Assembly (NCBI RefSeq): GCF_003812745.1
Contig: NZ_CP033831.1
Location: 186,001 to 250,000 of the forward strand
Direction of reading: 5' to 3'
Source: Serratia sp. FDAARGOS_506
GTDB taxonomy: Bacteria; Pseudomonadota; Gammaproteobacteria; Enterobacterales; Enterobacteriaceae
Length of the DNA stretch: 64,000 bases
In this document: piece by piece, positions 7,847 to 15,051 of the stretch
Position numbering within the stretch: position 1 is the first letter of the stretch
Layout: each line of letters starts with the position of its first letter
Made by a program: the position numbers and the translations under genes
The notes under the pieces: generated by a model
The model's input: only the letters and a program-made list of their open reading frames with translations
Told to the model about the DNA's origin: nothing
The model's database searches: none

Positions 7847-8109
7847 TGTTCGTCACCATGCGCGAAGGCGATCGCCGCGCCGTTGAAACCTTCGAAAACG
7901 CCATGATGGACATTCCACAGGTGGTGCAGGCGCAGCGGCTGTTTGGCGATCCCGACTACCTGTTGCACGTGATCGCCCGCGATCTGCCCGCCTTTCAACA
8001 GCTTTACGACGAGAAACTCTCCGCTCTGCCGGGCGTGCAGCGCCTGAGCTCCACGCTGGTGATGAAAACCGTGGTGCCGGAGCGCTCATTCCTGCCACTG
8101 GGCAAATGA
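7847..8109 (+). pseudogene. 5'-truncated duplicate of the Lrp-family gene
   Basis: Repeats residues about 67-153 of the regulator at 6062-6523 and has no start codon, DNA-binding domain or ribosome site of its own. The sequence in front (to 7846) is foreign AT-rich DNA. It is followed by a strong terminator at 8111-8134 that the intact copy lacks, so this fragment probably retains the ancestral 3' end while the intact copy carries an imported one. Any short product from here would be meaningless. Confidence 0.9.
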
Positions 8110-8110
8110 C

Positions 8111-8136
8111 AACGGGAGCGTGACCGCTCCCGTTTT
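8111..8136. terminator. Terminator after the Lrp fragment
   Basis: AACGGGAGCG and CGCTCCCGTT form a perfect 10-bp stem with loop TGAC, followed by TT. It separates the truncated Lrp copy from the converging flavoprotein gene. Confidence 0.8.
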
Positions 8137-8143
8137 GACTTCC

Positions 8144-9352
8144 TTAAGGCACAATCACGAAATCCGGATTGGCGACGGCGAACAGCGCCTCGCGATCCGC
8201 CGCCGGTGGGTAAATCCACTGCGTGTTGATCTCCTGTTTAATCTTTTTGCCTTCCTGACGGGTAAAGCGTACCTGGCGCTCCCAGCCTTCGGTATACAGT
8301 GCACCCCAGGGCCCCAGGTCCAGGCAGGTCACATACTTCGGCTGGCTGTACGGGTGCGTCGGCAACCCCGCCAGCTCCGCCGCCGCATTGTGGCCGGCCA
8401 CGCGGCCAAGGCTCATCGCATGCTGGCAGGTCATCAGGTTGTGATTACCGAGCTCGTCGGTCGCCGCCTTCACCGTATCGCCGGTCACGAAAATGCCCGC
8501 CGCCGCCGGCGCGCGCAGGAAGGCGTCGCCGATCACCCGGCCGTTGCCGTCGCGCTCGCCGGGGATCTGCTCGGTCAGCGGATGCGCCCGCACGCCCGCC
8601 GCCAGGATCACCGTGTTGGCGGCGATGCGCTCACCGTTCGACAGCATCACCCCCTCAGCGTCGATAGCCGAGACGCGCAGGCCGGCTCGCGCTTCCACGC
8701 CGCATTCCGCCAGCGCCTGGCGTATCACCGCCCCCGGCTCCGCACCCATCCCGGCGCCCACTTCCGGCGCGGTATCGACGATCACTACACGCACGTTCTC
8801 GTCTTTGCCCAGCACATCCCGCAGCCGCTGCGGCATCTCCGCCGCACTCTCCAACCCGGTCAGCCCCGCTCCCACCACCACGGCGGTGTTACGCGCCGGC
8901 GTCGACGGTTTGGCCGCCAGCGCTTTGATATGGGCATCCAAACGCTGCGCGCTTTCCAGCGTATCGACGTTGAAACCGTATTCGGCAAAGCCCGGTACCG
9001 CAGGCACGGAAAGCCGACTGCCGGTGGCCCACACCAGACGATCGTAGGCCAATTCAAGGGACTCCCCCGTCGCCTGCACCACAGTGAGCGTCTTGGCGGC
9101 GGCATCGAGGCGCTCTACCGTCCCGGCCAGGTGCCGCGCGCCGACCGCGGCGAGCTGTGCGGAAATGTCTGGGTTCATGTTTTCCAGCACCGCTTCATAC
9201 AAGCGCGGCCGGATGGTAACCGTTGGCGTCGGCGAGACCATGAGCACCTCGATATCGTCCTGCTTACCGGCGAGGGTAATGGCGCGCATGGCGGACACGG
9301 CGGCCCAAAAACCGGCAAAACCGGAACCGGCAATCACTATTTTCTGCGTCAT
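8144..9352 (-). CDS. FAD-dependent NAD(P)H oxidoreductase (NDH-2-like)
   Basis: A 402-residue flavoprotein. An N-terminal FAD-binding Rossmann motif (IVIAGSGFAGFWAA, residues 5-18) is followed by a second nucleotide-binding motif for NAD(P)H (AVVVGAGLTGLESA, about 170) and a late GIFVTGDTVKA that closes the FAD site. This is the layout of type II NADH dehydrogenases and related disulfide-reductase-like enzymes. The electron acceptor is not evident. It lies 160 bases downstream of, and on the same strand as, an Rrf2-family regulator that probably controls it. The gap (9353-9512) holds GC-rich hairpins without T-runs. Confidence 0.88.
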   Translation of the reverse strand: MTQKIVIAGSGFAGFWAAVSAMRAITLAGKQDDIEVLMVSPTPTVTIRPRLYEAVLENMNPDISAQLAAVGARHLAGTVERLDAAAKTLTVVQATGESLELAYDRLVWATGSRLSVPAVPGFAEYGFNVDTLESAQRLDAHIKALAAKPSTPARNTAVVVGAGLTGLESAAEMPQRLRDVLGKDENVRVVIVDTAPEVGAGMGAEPGAVIRQALAECGVEARAGLRVSAIDAEGVMLSNGERIAANTVILAAGVRAHPLTEQIPGERDGNGRVIGDAFLRAPAAAGIFVTGDTVKAATDELGNHNLMTCQHAMSLGRVAGHNAAAELAGLPTHPYSQPKYVTCLDLGPWGALYTEGWERQVRFTRQEGKKIKQEINTQWIYPPAADREALFAVANPDFVIVP

Positions 9353-9512
9353 GGGATGACTCCTTCATACAGGGTTAACCGGGCGATAAAGCTGCCCGCA
9401 GTTTTTTCGGATGAACGATGCCGTTCCGCTCCCGTAGCAGGGTGCAGAAGGCCCGCCCGCCCCTTCCGAAGAGGCGGGAAAAAGTGTGTCTGGCTTTAAG
9501 AAAAGGTAGGGC

Positions 9513-10052
9513 TTAGGTTTTGGTGCGCGCCGTTTTGCCGCTGCGCGCGGTGCGCTCCGTCATGCGCTCGTCAAGCCAGAGGTTGACCTCACCGAAGAAG
9601 CCCTGCGGCGCCTTGCGGCCAAAGCGGGCCGCGACGGCGCCGAGGGTCTGCGCCGCCAGCGCGTCGCGCATCGCCTTCTCCGCCTGCAGCATTACCGCAT
9701 GGATAGCGCATTTGCCGGAGACCGCCCAGTCCGGTGGGGAGTCATCAAACACCGCGCAGCGCCCGCGCACCTCCTGGCAATCGAACAGCGGCTTGTGCCC
9801 TTCGATGGCGTCAATGATCGCCAAAAAGCTGATCTCGTCCGCCGGGCGGGCCAGGCGGTAGCCGCCGCGCACTCCTTCGCTGGCGGCGACGATCCCCGCC
9901 TTTTCCAGCTTGGGGAAAATCTTGGCCAGAAAGCTGGGGGAGATGCCCTGCAGCTCGGCGAGTTCGCGGCTGCTGAGCGCGCGCTGGTTATCGCCGACCA
10001 GCCACAGCAGGCAGTGGATGCCATATTCAACGCTGGTTGTGATATACGCCAT
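9513..10052 (-). CDS. Rrf2-family transcriptional regulator
   Basis: A 179-residue regulator with an N-terminal winged helix: EYGIHCLLWLV, then LSSRELAELQGISPSFLAKI and the wing GVRGGYRLARP. Three cysteines follow (about residues 92, 98 and 113, in DCQEVRGRC and SGKCAIH), the arrangement by which Rrf2 proteins such as NsrR and IscR hold an Fe-S cluster or sense redox stress. Cluster binding here is inference. AAAGGAC precedes ATG 10052. A 17-bp palindrome lies 38 bp upstream and may be its operator. The downstream flavoprotein is the probable target. Confidence 0.9.
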   Translation of the reverse strand: MAYITTSVEYGIHCLLWLVGDNQRALSSRELAELQGISPSFLAKIFPKLEKAGIVAASEGVRGGYRLARPADEISFLAIIDAIEGHKPLFDCQEVRGRCAVFDDSPPDWAVSGKCAIHAVMLQAEKAMRDALAAQTLGAVAARFGRKAPQGFFGEVNLWLDERMTERTARSGKTARTKT

Positions 10053-10089
10053 ATGTCCTTTTTCAACCGTCTATGAATCTTCAATAACA

Positions 10090-10106
10090 CAGACTATATG
10101 AGTCTG
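10090..10106. promoter_or_regulatory. Palindrome upstream of the Rrf2 gene
   Basis: CAGACT-ATATG-AGTCTG is a perfect 6-bp inverted repeat with a 5-base centre, in the promoter region of the Rrf2 gene. It is a good candidate autoregulatory operator. Binding is not shown. Confidence 0.5.
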
Positions 10107-10392
10107 CGTTTACCTTGTCAATAAAACACAGATCAACTTTGTCCGCGTTTTGTTGGCAATGCATGCCGCAAGCGACGCAGAAAGCGCTCTTCAAAATGAA
10201 AAATAAAACTTTTTTGCCCGATTCGCGCCCGGCTAACGTTTCCTTGTCGCCTGCGGCTGACTATGATGTGATGGGTGCCGCCGCCGCGGTTTATGAACCG
10301 CAGCACTTTCACGCGGATTGCATCGTGGGAATAAAGAACTCTTGTCTGCTGCTGACGTCTTAGAAATGATTATTTAAGGGAAACGCCTGACT
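10107..10392. other. Intergenic region upstream of bepA
   Basis: The 340-bp gap between the Rrf2 start and bepA holds the palindrome at 10090-10106 and a possible sigma-E promoter at 10336-10362. A short open frame at 10115-10363 lacks a ribosome site and similarity, so I do not call it. Confidence 0.5.
10336..10362 (+). promoter_or_regulatory. Possible sigma-E promoter of bepA
   Basis: GAACT (10336-10340) and TCTTA (10358-10362), 17 bases apart, resemble the extracytoplasmic sigma-E elements GAACTT and TCTGA/TCAAA. The bepA start is 30 bases downstream. E. coli bepA is reported to be in the sigma-E regulon; the match here is imperfect. Confidence 0.35.
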
Positions 10393-11862
10393 ATGACCAA
10401 CCGGTTGACCAAAACCGCGTTAGCGGTGCTGCTGCTCGGCACGCTGAACGCCACCGCCCTGGCACCAGCACAGGCGGAAAGCCAGGACCAGTTGCCGGAC
10501 ATGGGCACCTCCGCCGGCGGCACCCTGAGCATCGGACAAGAGCTGGCGATGGGCGATTTCTACGTGCGCCAACTGCGCGCCAGCGCCCCGCTGATCAACG
10601 ATCCGCTGCTGAGCCAGTACATCAACCAGTTGGGCAATCGGCTGGTGGCCAGCGCCTATTCGGTGCGTACGCCGTTCCATTTCTATCTGGTGCGTAACGA
10701 CGAGATCAACGCCTTCGCTTTCTTCGGCGGCAACGTGGTGCTGCACTCCGCGCTATTCCGCGTCAGCGACAACGAAAGCCAGCTGGCTTCGGTGCTGGCG
10801 CACGAAATCTCGCACGTCACCCAGCGCCATCTGGCGCGCGCGATGGAAGATCAACAACGCAACGCCCCGCTGACCTGGGTGGGCGCACTCGGTTCCATCC
10901 TGCTGGCGATGGCCAACCCGACCATGGGCATGGCGGCGCTGAGCGGCACCATGGCCGGCACCCAGCAGGGCATGATCAGCTTTACCCAATCGAACGAACA
11001 GGAAGCCGACCGTATCGGCATTCAGGTACTGCAGCGCGCCGGTTTCGATCCGGAAGCGATGCCCGACTTCCTGCAAAAACTCTCGGATCAGTCGCGCTAC
11101 GCCTCCAAACCGCCGGAAATGCTGCTGACTCACCCGTTGCCGGACAGCCGCCTCTCCGACGCGCGCAACCGCGCCAACCAGATGCCGAAACACATCGTAC
11201 AGTCTTCACAGGACTATCTGATGGCCAAAGTGCGCGCACTGGGCATGTATAGCTCGGAAGGCTACGGCCTGAACGAAGAGCTGCTCGGCTCACTCAGCAA
11301 AGGCAACGTGCGCGAACAGGCGGCCGCCAAATATGGCCGCGCCATCCTGTTCTATGAAGCGAAAAAATATGACGATGCGCGCAACATCATTCAGCCGATG
11401 CTGGCGCAGGATGCGAAAAACGTCTGGCTGATCGACCTGATGACCGACATCGATCTTGGCCAGAAACGCGCGCCACAGGCCATCGCCCGCCTGCAGGCGG
11501 CCAACGCGGCCCAGAACAACAACCCGGTGCTGCAGCTCAACCTGGCCAACGCCTATGTCGAAGGCAACCAGCCGGCGCAGGCTTCGAAGATCCTGAACCG
11601 CTACACCTTTGCCCATCCGGACGATCCGAACGGGTGGGATCTGCTGGCGCAGGCCAGTGCCGCCCAGGGGCTGCGCGATGAAGAGCTGTCGGCCCGCGCC
11701 GAAAGCCTGGCGCTGACCGGCCGGCTCGATCAGGCCATCGGCCTGCTCAGCAATGCCAGCTCGCTGCAGAAACTCGGCAGCCTGAAACAGGCGCGCTACG
11801 ATGCGCGCATCGACCAACTGCGCCAACTGCAACAGCGCTTCCGCCAATACCAGCGCAGCTGA
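10393..11862 (+). CDS. bepA: Periplasmic M48 metalloprotease/chaperone BepA
   Basis: BepA assists assembly of the LPS transporter LptD at the BAM complex and degrades stalled outer-membrane proteins. A signal peptide covers about residues 1-28 (ends PAQA). The zinc motif HEISH lies at residues 137-141, with the third ligand in [10 protein letters not shown] about 65 residues on. TPR-like helices fill the C-terminal third (from about 305). The 489 residues match E. coli BepA (487). It is followed after 20 bases by yfgD, the conserved order. Upstream are a possible sigma-E promoter and no other gene. Confidence 0.95.
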   Translation: MTNRLTKTALAVLLLGTLNATALAPAQAESQDQLPDMGTSAGGTLSIGQELAMGDFYVRQLRASAPLINDPLLSQYINQLGNRLVASAYSVRTPFHFYLVRNDEINAFAFFGGNVVLHSALFRVSDNESQLASVLAHEISHVTQRHLARAMEDQQRNAPLTWVGALGSILLAMANPTMGMAALSGTMAGTQQGMISFTQSNEQEADRIGIQVLQRAGFDPEAMPDFLQKLSDQSRYASKPPEMLLTHPLPDSRLSDARNRANQMPKHIVQSSQDYLMAKVRALGMYSSEGYGLNEELLGSLSKGNVREQAAAKYGRAILFYEAKKYDDARNIIQPMLAQDAKNVWLIDLMTDIDLGQKRAPQAIARLQAANAAQNNNPVLQLNLANAYVEGNQPAQASKILNRYTFAHPDDPNGWDLLAQASAAQGLRDEELSARAESLALTGRLDQAIGLLSNASSLQKLGSLKQARYDARIDQLRQLQQRFRQYQRS

Positions 11863-11882
11863 TTCAACAAGGAATGAACGCC

Positions 11883-12236
11883 ATGAAAAACGTCACGATT
11901 TACCACAACCCGCGCTGCTCCAAGAGCCGTGAAACCCTGGCGCTGCTGGAGCAGCACGGGGTCGATCCCAAAGTGGTGCTGTATCTTGAAACGCCCCCGT
12001 CGGCCGATGAGCTGAAAAAGCTGTTGAAGGAGTTGGGCTTCACATCGGCGCGCGATCTGATGCGCAAAAAAGAAGATCTGTACAAGGAATTGAAGCTGGC
12101 GGACGACAGCCTGAGCGAAGAACAGCTGCTGGCGGCGATGACCGCGAATCCGAAACTGATCGAACGCCCGATCGTGGTGAAAGGCAGCAAGGCGCGTATC
12201 GGCCGGCCGCCGGAGCAGGTGCTGGAGATTTTGTAA
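11883..12236 (+). CDS. yfgD: ArsC-like thiol protein YfgD
   Basis: A 117-residue member of the ArsC/Spx-like thioredoxin-fold family. The N-terminal YHNPRCSKSRETLALL holds the single active-site Cys in a C-x-x-S motif, and the C-terminus IGRPPEQVLEIL is the same as E. coli YfgD. Whether it reduces arsenate is unproven. I chose ATG 11883 over ATG 11874 because AAGGA (11869-11873) abuts the first but is 9 bases from the second. It forms an operon with bepA and ends at a clear terminator. Confidence 0.92.
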   Translation: MKNVTIYHNPRCSKSRETLALLEQHGVDPKVVLYLETPPSADELKKLLKELGFTSARDLMRKKEDLYKELKLADDSLSEEQLLAAMTANPKLIERPIVVKGSKARIGRPPEQVLEIL

Positions 12237-12272
12237 TCGTCCGGCAAGCCTCTTATTGAACCGCAAAATACT

Positions 12273-12297
12273 AATAGCCCTGAACAGGGCTATTTTT
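12273..12297 (+). terminator. Terminator of bepA-yfgD
   Basis: AATAGCCC and GGGCTATT form an 8-bp stem with loop TGAACA, followed by TTT. It closes the bepA-yfgD unit. Confidence 0.85.
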
Positions 12298-12436
12298 AAT
12301 TGGTTGTTATATAAATACTTTTCATCATCACAGTCTTCTTCCCCTGCTATGCTGCGCAAACGCCAAATCTCTCGGTGAAACAGCCGTTGACAATCGTCAA
12401 CACCCCACCTACCCTGATCGCATCACTGGACGAGCG

Positions 12437-12667
12437 ATGAAAAAACACCCAGACAAGCACATTCAGGCGGCATTAGCTTACGCCCTTTCTCAGGGTTGGC
12501 ATTTTCGGCCCAGCAAGGGGCACGCATTTGGTCGGTTACATTGCGCCTTTGCCGGGCACCAAGAACATATGATGAGCATCTGGAGCACGCCAAAAAACCC
12601 AGAGGTACATGCCAAACAGATTCGGCGCAAAGTCGATCACTGCCTGGCGCTGTCGCAGAAAAAATAA
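12437..12667 (+). CDS. HicA-like small protein, probable toxin of a two-gene module
   Basis: A 76-residue basic protein. GWHFRPSKGHAFGRLHC followed by MSIWSTPKNPEVHAKQIRRKVD recalls the small dsRNA-binding fold of HicA mRNA interferases, with a serine- or histidine-rich GHAFG loop where HicA has its catalytic His. I recall this family as widespread but mostly annotated hypothetical. It is followed 13 bases later by a DNA-binding protein, the toxin-first order of hicAB. The pair sits between yfgD and hda, where E. coli has nothing. Toxicity is inference. Confidence 0.7.
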   Translation: MKKHPDKHIQAALAYALSQGWHFRPSKGHAFGRLHCAFAGHQEHMMSIWSTPKNPEVHAKQIRRKVDHCLALSQKK

Positions 12668-12680
12668 CCGGAGAATCACC

Positions 12681-13226
12681 ATGACGCTCTATCATTTCGC
12701 ATTGACGCTGGGCGGGGTCACGGCCGATACCGCCGGGCTGGAAGATGCGCTGTATACGGCGGGATGCGATGACGCGCTGATCTGTTTCTACGGTAAAGCC
12801 GTCTATCTCGAGTTTGATCGAGAAAGCGATAATTTTGCCCACGCGATTTGCAGCGCCATCAGCGATATTGAATCCGCAAATATCGGCGCCAAGGTGATAT
12901 CGGTGGACTCCAGTCTGGTGGGATTAAGCGATATTGCCGAGCTCACTGAACTGTCGCGTCAGGCGATCGCCATGCTAAAAGACGGGACTCGCGGCGCCGG
13001 CGGCTTCCCTTCCCCCATTCAACGGCTCGGCGGCGCCTCACCGCTGTGGCGCTGGGCTGACGTGGCGGCCTGGTTGGCACAGCAGGGGAAAATCGACCCA
13101 CGGCTTGCAGACAATGCACAGTGTCTGGAACATATCAATCTCGCTTTGCAACTGCGAAGCGATCGGCAACGCCAGCAGGTTGAGCACTACTGTTCCCTGC
13201 TGGAGCACGCGGAAAAACAGACTTGA
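12681..13226 (+). CDS. HTH DNA-binding protein, probable antitoxin partner
   Basis: A 181-residue protein with two parts. Residues 1-80 form an alpha/beta domain (LTLGGVTADTAGLEDALYTAG, shown in part, then DDALICFYGKAVYLEFDRE). Residues about 87-140 form a MerR/AlpA-like helix-turn-helix (LVGLSDIAELTELSRQAIAM, then a wing ending LWRWADVAAWL). GGAG precedes ATG 12681. With the 76-residue HicA-like gene just upstream it looks like a toxin-antitoxin operon in which this protein neutralises the toxin and represses the operon. It converges with hda, with 7 bases between stops. The role is inferred from build and context. Confidence 0.72.
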   Translation: MTLYHFALTLGGVTADTAGLEDALYTAGCDDALICFYGKAVYLEFDRESDNFAHAICSAISDIESANIGAKVISVDSSLVGLSDIAELTELSRQAIAMLKDGTRGAGGFPSPIQRLGGASPLWRWADVAAWLAQQGKIDPRLADNAQCLEHINLALQLRSDRQRQQVEHYCSLLEHAEKQT

Positions 13227-13233
13227 TGGCTCG

Positions 13234-13935
13234 CTACAGCCCCAGGATCTCTTTAACGAACGGGATAGTCAGCTTGCGCTGCGCGGTGATCGAGGCGCGA
13301 TCGAGCTGATCGAGGGTCATAAACAGCGTGCGCATCTCGCGATCCAACCGTTTCAACAGGAAGCGGCCCACGTCTTCCGGCAGCTCGAAGCCGCGCAGTT
13401 TGCCGCGCAGCTGCAGCGCCAGCAGTTTCTCTTCGTCCGACAGCGGCTGCAGCTTGTAGATCTGCCCCCAGTCCAGGCGCGAAGCCAGATCCGGTAAACG
13501 CAGGTTGAGCTGACGCGGCGGACGATCCCCGGTGATGAACAAGCGGGTGCGGCCGGTCTCCAGGATGCGGTTGTAGAGGTTGAAGATCGCCATCTCCCAC
13601 TCTTCGTCGCCGGCGATGCATTCGATATTGTCGATGCAGACCAGCGCCAGCTGCTCCATGCCGTCCAACACTTCAGGCACGAAGTAAGCGCGTTTGTCGA
13701 GCGGCACATAGCCCACCGCTTCCCCCTTCTGCGAAAGCTCGGCGCAGGCCGCATGCAGTAGATGGCTGCGCCCGCCGCCTTCACGCGACCAAAAATAGAT
13801 ATAGCTGCCATGTTCCTGACGGACGGCGGATTGGATCGCGGCTAATAGGGATGGGTTCTCACCCGGATAAAAACTGGCGAAAGTTTCATCATCGGGAAGA
13901 TAAAGTGGCAGTGAAAGCTGTGCCGGCGTATTCAG
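13234..13935 (-). CDS. hda: DnaA regulatory inactivator Hda (CTG start)
   Basis: AAA+ protein that, with the DNA-loaded beta clamp, stimulates ATP hydrolysis by DnaA and so blocks re-initiation of replication. The N-terminus [20 protein letters not shown] carries the clamp-binding QLSLPL motif, and the body aligns with E. coli Hda to the end (PFVKEILGL). No ATG lies in frame before the clamp motif. A CTG at 13935 with GAGGTG upstream gives 233 residues, the E. coli length; E. coli hda is also known to start at CTG. A call from the first ATG (13716) would lose 73 residues including the clamp motif. Confidence 0.93.
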   Translation of the reverse strand: MNTPAQLSLPLYLPDDETFASFYPGENPSLLAAIQSAVRQEHGSYIYFWSREGGGRSHLLHAACAELSQKGEAVGYVPLDKRAYFVPEVLDGMEQLALVCIDNIECIAGDEEWEMAIFNLYNRILETGRTRLFITGDRPPRQLNLRLPDLASRLDWGQIYKLQPLSDEEKLLALQLRGKLRGFELPEDVGRFLLKRLDREMRTLFMTLDQLDRASITAQRKLTIPFVKEILGL

Positions 13936-14207
13936 AGAAGCACCTCAACCAAAACTGGCAGAAAAACGCGTGCAGTTTAACACAGAAAACGGGCGCTGTT
14001 GAACCGGCAGGATCTTATGCCGCAATAGTGAACAATGCCTTAGCGCCGTTTAATCGATTGCGGCCTCCTCACCGGCAAGAATAATCTGATATCAAACCCT
14101 AACTCCATGCCTACGCAGGTTAAATTTGTAATTTAAGTAAAACCTGACCTAGTATAGTTAGGCAAAACGCAATCACCATCAACAAGGTTTCTGCAAGGAT
14201 ATAGACG
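13936..14207. other. Intergenic region between hda and the lipoprotein gene
   Basis: A 272-bp divergent gap. TATAGT at about 14154-14159 may be a -10 box for the lipoprotein gene, but no convincing -35 is seen. A 77-codon frame at 13851-14084 overlaps the hda N-terminus in antisense and is not supported. Confidence 0.4.
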
Positions 14208-14723
14208 ATGAAAGTATGGAATAAAGTGCTGTTAGCCTCCTTTATCGGGTTGTTGGTTGCCGGCTGTGATGACTCTTCCAAGGTTGATGCCAACCTGGAT
14301 AAAGCCAAAGACAGCGCCGAGCAGATGAAAGATGCCGCCCAGAAAAAAGCGGACGATCTGACGGACAAAGCGAAAGCGACGGCGGATGAAATCAAAAAAG
14401 AGGCCGCCACGCAGGCAGACCAGCTGAAGGACAAAGCCTCAGCGATTAAAGATGAAGCCGCCAAGCAGGCCGATGCCATCACCAACGACGCCAAGGCCAA
14501 GGCCGCCGCGATCAAGGATGATGCCGGTAAACAAAGCCAGCAGTTGGTGGATCAGGCCAAGGCCATCAAAAACGACGCCATCAATGGCGCTAACGATCTG
14601 ACCGAACAGGCCAAGGCGAAGACCGAAGCCATCAAGAACAGCGCCGAAAACAAAGCGCAAGAGTTGAAACAAGAGACCGATGCGGCGGTGAACGGCAATA
14701 CGCAGCCGGCCACCCAGCAGTAA
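14208..14723 (+). CDS. Helical-repeat lipoprotein, function unknown
   Basis: A 171-residue predicted lipoprotein. The signal peptide ends at LLVAGC with Cys20 as the lipidated residue, followed by Asp21. Asp at +2 is the classic inner-membrane retention signal, so it may stay in the inner membrane. The remainder is one long charged helix of roughly 11-residue repeats rich in Lys, Asp and Ala (KDAAQKKADDLTDKAKATAD is one stretch), like LEA or apolipoprotein-type repeats. It is followed 32 bases later by a GlsB-type membrane protein, possibly in one stress operon. Function unknown. Confidence 0.85.
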   Translation: MKVWNKVLLASFIGLLVAGCDDSSKVDANLDKAKDSAEQMKDAAQKKADDLTDKAKATADEIKKEAATQADQLKDKASAIKDEAAKQADAITNDAKAKAAAIKDDAGKQSQQLVDQAKAIKNDAINGANDLTEQAKAKTEAIKNSAENKAQELKQETDAAVNGNTQPATQQ

Positions 14724-14755
14724 GCCATACTCAGCCACCAAGAGAGGAGCAGTAA

Positions 14756-15004
14756 ATGGGGATTATTTCCTGGATTATCTTCGGCCTAATCGCCGGTATT
14801 TTGGCTAAGTGGATCATGCCCGGCAAAGACGGCGGCGGTTTTATCCTGACCGTTGTGCTGGGGATCGTCGGTGCCGTGGTCGGCGGCTATATCAGCACCT
14901 TCTTCGGCTACGGCAAGGTTGACGGCTTCAACTTCGGTAGCTTCGTGGTAGCGGTTATCGGCGCCATCGTGGTGCTGTTCGTATACCGCAAAATTCGCAG
15001 CTGA
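14756..15004 (+). CDS. GlsB/YeaQ/YmgE-family membrane stress protein
   Basis: An 82-residue very hydrophobic protein with three membrane segments. The opening MGIISWIIFGLIAGILAKWI and the glycine-rich MPGKDGGGF are typical of the YeaQ/YmgE (transglycosylase-associated) family, which is induced under general stress in several enterobacteria. Molecular function is not established. GAGAGGAG precedes ATG 14756. It follows the helical lipoprotein gene and ends at a strong bidirectional terminator shared with uraA. Confidence 0.9.
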   Translation: MGIISWIIFGLIAGILAKWIMPGKDGGGFILTVVLGIVGAVVGGYISTFFGYGKVDGFNFGSFVVAVIGAIVVLFVYRKIRS

Positions 15005-15021
15005 TGCGAGTACCCTAAGTC

Positions 15022-15049
15022 AAAAGGGCAGCCCCTGGGCTGCCCTTTT
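15022..15049. terminator. Bidirectional terminator (YeaQ-like gene/uraA)
   Basis: AAAAGGGCAGCC and GGCTGCCCTTTT form a perfect 12-bp stem with loop CCTG. Both strands have the A/T tails of an intrinsic terminator. Confidence 0.9.
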
Positions 15050-15051
15050 CG

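Noticed and set aside
7774..7998. Minus-strand frame sharing sequence with 6182-6412
   Set aside because: The similarity only reflects the duplicated Lrp 3' end read backwards, not a repeated gene.
8120..9499. 459-codon plus-strand frame opposite the flavoprotein gene
   Set aside because: It is an antisense shadow of a GC-rich gene with Arg/His/Pro-rich low-complexity translation and no recognisable motif.
10115..10363. 82-codon frame upstream of bepA
   Set aside because: No ribosome site, no family, and it covers the probable bepA promoter.
12437..13226. Classical hicAB
   Set aside because: The second protein has a MerR/AlpA-like HTH and no recognisable HicB partial RNase-H fold, so I keep it as HicA-like only.
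13851..14084. 77-codon frame overlapping the hda 5' end
   Set aside because: It is antisense to the conserved Hda N-terminus.
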